Assembly: GCA_947178015.1 (NCBI GenBank)
Contig: CAMWWW010000153.1
Coordinates: 1-6,034, forward strand
Length of the DNA stretch: 6,034 nucleotides
Direction: 5' to 3'
DNA from: an uncultured Clostridia bacterium
Lineage (GTDB): Bacteria > Bacillota > Clostridia > Lachnospirales > Lachnospiraceae
A model generated the notes under the pieces. The model did not search any database. It saw only the letters and a list, made by a program, of their open reading frames with translations, and was not told the DNA's origin. Positions 4,858 through 6,034 of the stretch are shown here, piece after piece. A program made the position numbers and the translations under genes. How positions within the stretch are numbered: the first letter of the stretch is position 1; each line of letters opens with the position of its first letter.

Positions 4858-6034
4858 CAAAATCGATTTACCAAAAAAGCGAATGAGGCGCTGCTTGCCG
4901 CGCGGGAGGTGTCCGGTGAGCTGGGGCATGGTTATATCGGCACAGAGCATATACTTGTTGGTTTGCTGAGGGCAGGCGGTTGTCTTGCCGCGGCAGTTCT
5001 CAATAATCATGGTGTGACGGAGGATAAAGTGCGGGATCTGATGGAGCAGCTTATTGCGCCCTCAGGAGGCACCGCGATGGAGGAGCCAGAGGGATATACG
5101 CCGAGGGCGAACCGTATTTTGGAGGCGTCGGTCAGGGAGGCTGTGCGTTTTAAGGCGGCGCTGATCGGCACAGAGCATATTTTGATCGCTATGATTAAAG
5201 AGACAGACTCGATAGCGGCAAGATTGCTCAACACACTTGGGATTAATGTACAAAAGCTCTATGTGGATATTCTTCTTGCAATGGGGGAGGACGGAAATCT
5301 ATACAGAGAGGATTTTCAAAATGGAAAGCCAAGAAATAGAAATGGACGGTCTTCCACACCCACTCTGGATCAGTACAGCAGAGATCTGACAGCGCTGGCA
5401 AGAGAGGGAAAGCTTGATCCAGTGATAGGGCGCAGCAGAGAGATACAGAGAGTGATCCAGATTTTAAGCAGGAGGACAAAGAACAATCCATGTCTGATCG
5501 GTGAGCCGGGAGTCGGAAAGACCGCTATCGCAGAAGGGCTGGCAAGCCGCATTGTGGAGGGAAATATCCCAGAGACAATCAAAGCCAGGCGCGTGCTTAC
5601 GCTGGATCTGTCTGGTATGATTGCGGGTTCGAAGTACAGAGGAGAATTTGAAGAAAGAATTAAGAGAGTGTTGGCCGAGGTGAAGGCGGATGGAAGAGTG
5701 CTGCTGTTTTTGGATGAGCTGCATACGATTATCGGCGCGGGCGGTGCAGAGGGCGCGCTCGACGCCTCCAATATTTTAAAGCCATCTCTGGCAAGAGGTG
5801 AGATTCAGTTAATTGGAGCTACGACCATTGAGGAATATAGAAAATACATTGAGAAGGATGCTGCCTTGGAGCGTCGTTTTCAGCCGGTTGTGGTTGATGA
5901 GCCCTCCGAGGAGGAGACCGTTGAGATTCTGAAAGGTTTGCGCGGCAGTTATGAGAAGCATCATGGTGTGAAAATTACAGACGATGCGCTTGTGGCGGCG
6001 GCAAAGCTGTCTAAGCGGTATATCAATGATAGAT
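4855..6034 (+). CDS. clpC: ClpC, AAA+ unfoldase of the Clp protease, N-terminal part (3' end outside window)
   Basis: ClpC unfolds marked proteins and feeds them to the ClpP protease in the cytoplasm. The window holds 393 codons, about half of the usual length. Residues 1-145 form the double Clp N-domain, with repeat 1 (LGHGYIGTEHILVGLLR) and repeat 2 (AALIGTEHILIAMIK). Glu31 and Glu107 in the two GTEH motifs match the phosphoarginine-receiving Glu32 and Glu106 of Bacillus ClpC. A variable, charged linker (about 146-168) is followed by STPTLDQYSRDLTALA and DPVIGR. The first ATPase domain has Walker A GEPGVGKT (216-223), Walker B LLFLDE (283-288), the pore-loop region SKYRGEFEER, sensor-1 GATT (321-324) and arginine finger region ALERRF (337-342). 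The middle domain that binds adaptors lies beyond the window. AGGAGG stands six bases before the start. The long antisense frames here are shadows. Confidence 0.97.
   Translation, partial: MQNRFTKKANEALLAAREVSGELGHGYIGTEHILVGLLRAGGCLAAAVLNNHGVTEDKVRDLMEQLIAPSGGTAMEEPEGYTPRANRILEASVREAVRFKAALIGTEHILIAMIKETDSIAARLLNTLGINVQKLYVDILLAMGEDGNLYREDFQNGKPRNRNGRSSTPTLDQYSRDLTALAREGKLDPVIGRSREIQRVIQILSRRTKNNPCLIGEPGVGKTAIAEGLASRIVEGNIPETIKARRVLTLDLSGMIAGSKYRGEFEERIKRVLAEVKADGRVLLFLDELHTIIGAGGAEGALDASNILKPSLARGEIQLIGATTIEEYRKYIEKDAALERRFQPVVVDEPSEEETVEILKGLRGSYEKHHGVKITDDALVAAAKLSKRYINDR

Noticed and set aside
5370..5771. 133-codon minus-strand open frame inside clpC
   Set aside because: It is antisense to conserved ClpC residues, including the Walker A and B motifs, and has no recognisable protein features.

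Overview
The window looks like a chromosomal piece of a Gram-positive Clostridia genome, most likely a gut-type Lachnospiraceae. The evidence is an mcsA-mcsB-clpC protein-quality-control operon, strong AGGAGG ribosome binding sites, a TTG start, AGA/AGG-rich coding, and cohesin/dockerin surface proteins with cadherin-like beta-sandwich domains. The family assignment is an inference. All genes are on the + strand, they form two transcription units, and no gap between genes exceeds about 140 bases.

Left half (1-2771): the 3' end of a secreted protein that finishes in a type I dockerin is followed 25 bases later by a membrane protein. That protein has a signal peptide, an N-terminal cohesin domain, a cadherin-like beta-sandwich, a duplicated ~60-residue unit, one transmembrane helix and a very acidic cytoplasmic tail. 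A dockerin protein beside a single-cohesin membrane anchor suggests that the first is held at the cell surface by the second. A hairpin after the second gene probably ends this unit.

Junction (2772-2910): it holds the terminator-like hairpin, a near-consensus sigma-A promoter (TTGACA, 17-base spacer, TATACT) and, over the expected transcription start, a TATAAC-based inverted repeat plus a third copy. This is a good operator candidate.

Right half (2911-6034): a small YtrA-type GntR regulator, mcsA, mcsB and the first 393 codons of clpC. The genes are tightly packed (13-base gap, 8-base overlap, 10-base gap), so they form one operon. In Bacillus the first place is taken by ctsR. Here a GntR regulator from an unrelated family sits there, and no CtsR-type box or CIRCE element is visible.

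The most unusual point is McsB. Compared from memory with Bacillus subtilis McsB, the catalytic cysteine (C167) is Phe158, and the loop carrying the catalytic glutamate (E212) is missing about six residues. The ATP-site arginines and the phosphoarginine-binding Arg-Asp pair remain. McsA keeps all four CxxC pairs, and the ClpC N-domain keeps both glutamates known to receive phosphoarginine. The operon may therefore encode a complete McsA/ClpC reading machinery with an altered or inactive arginine kinase.
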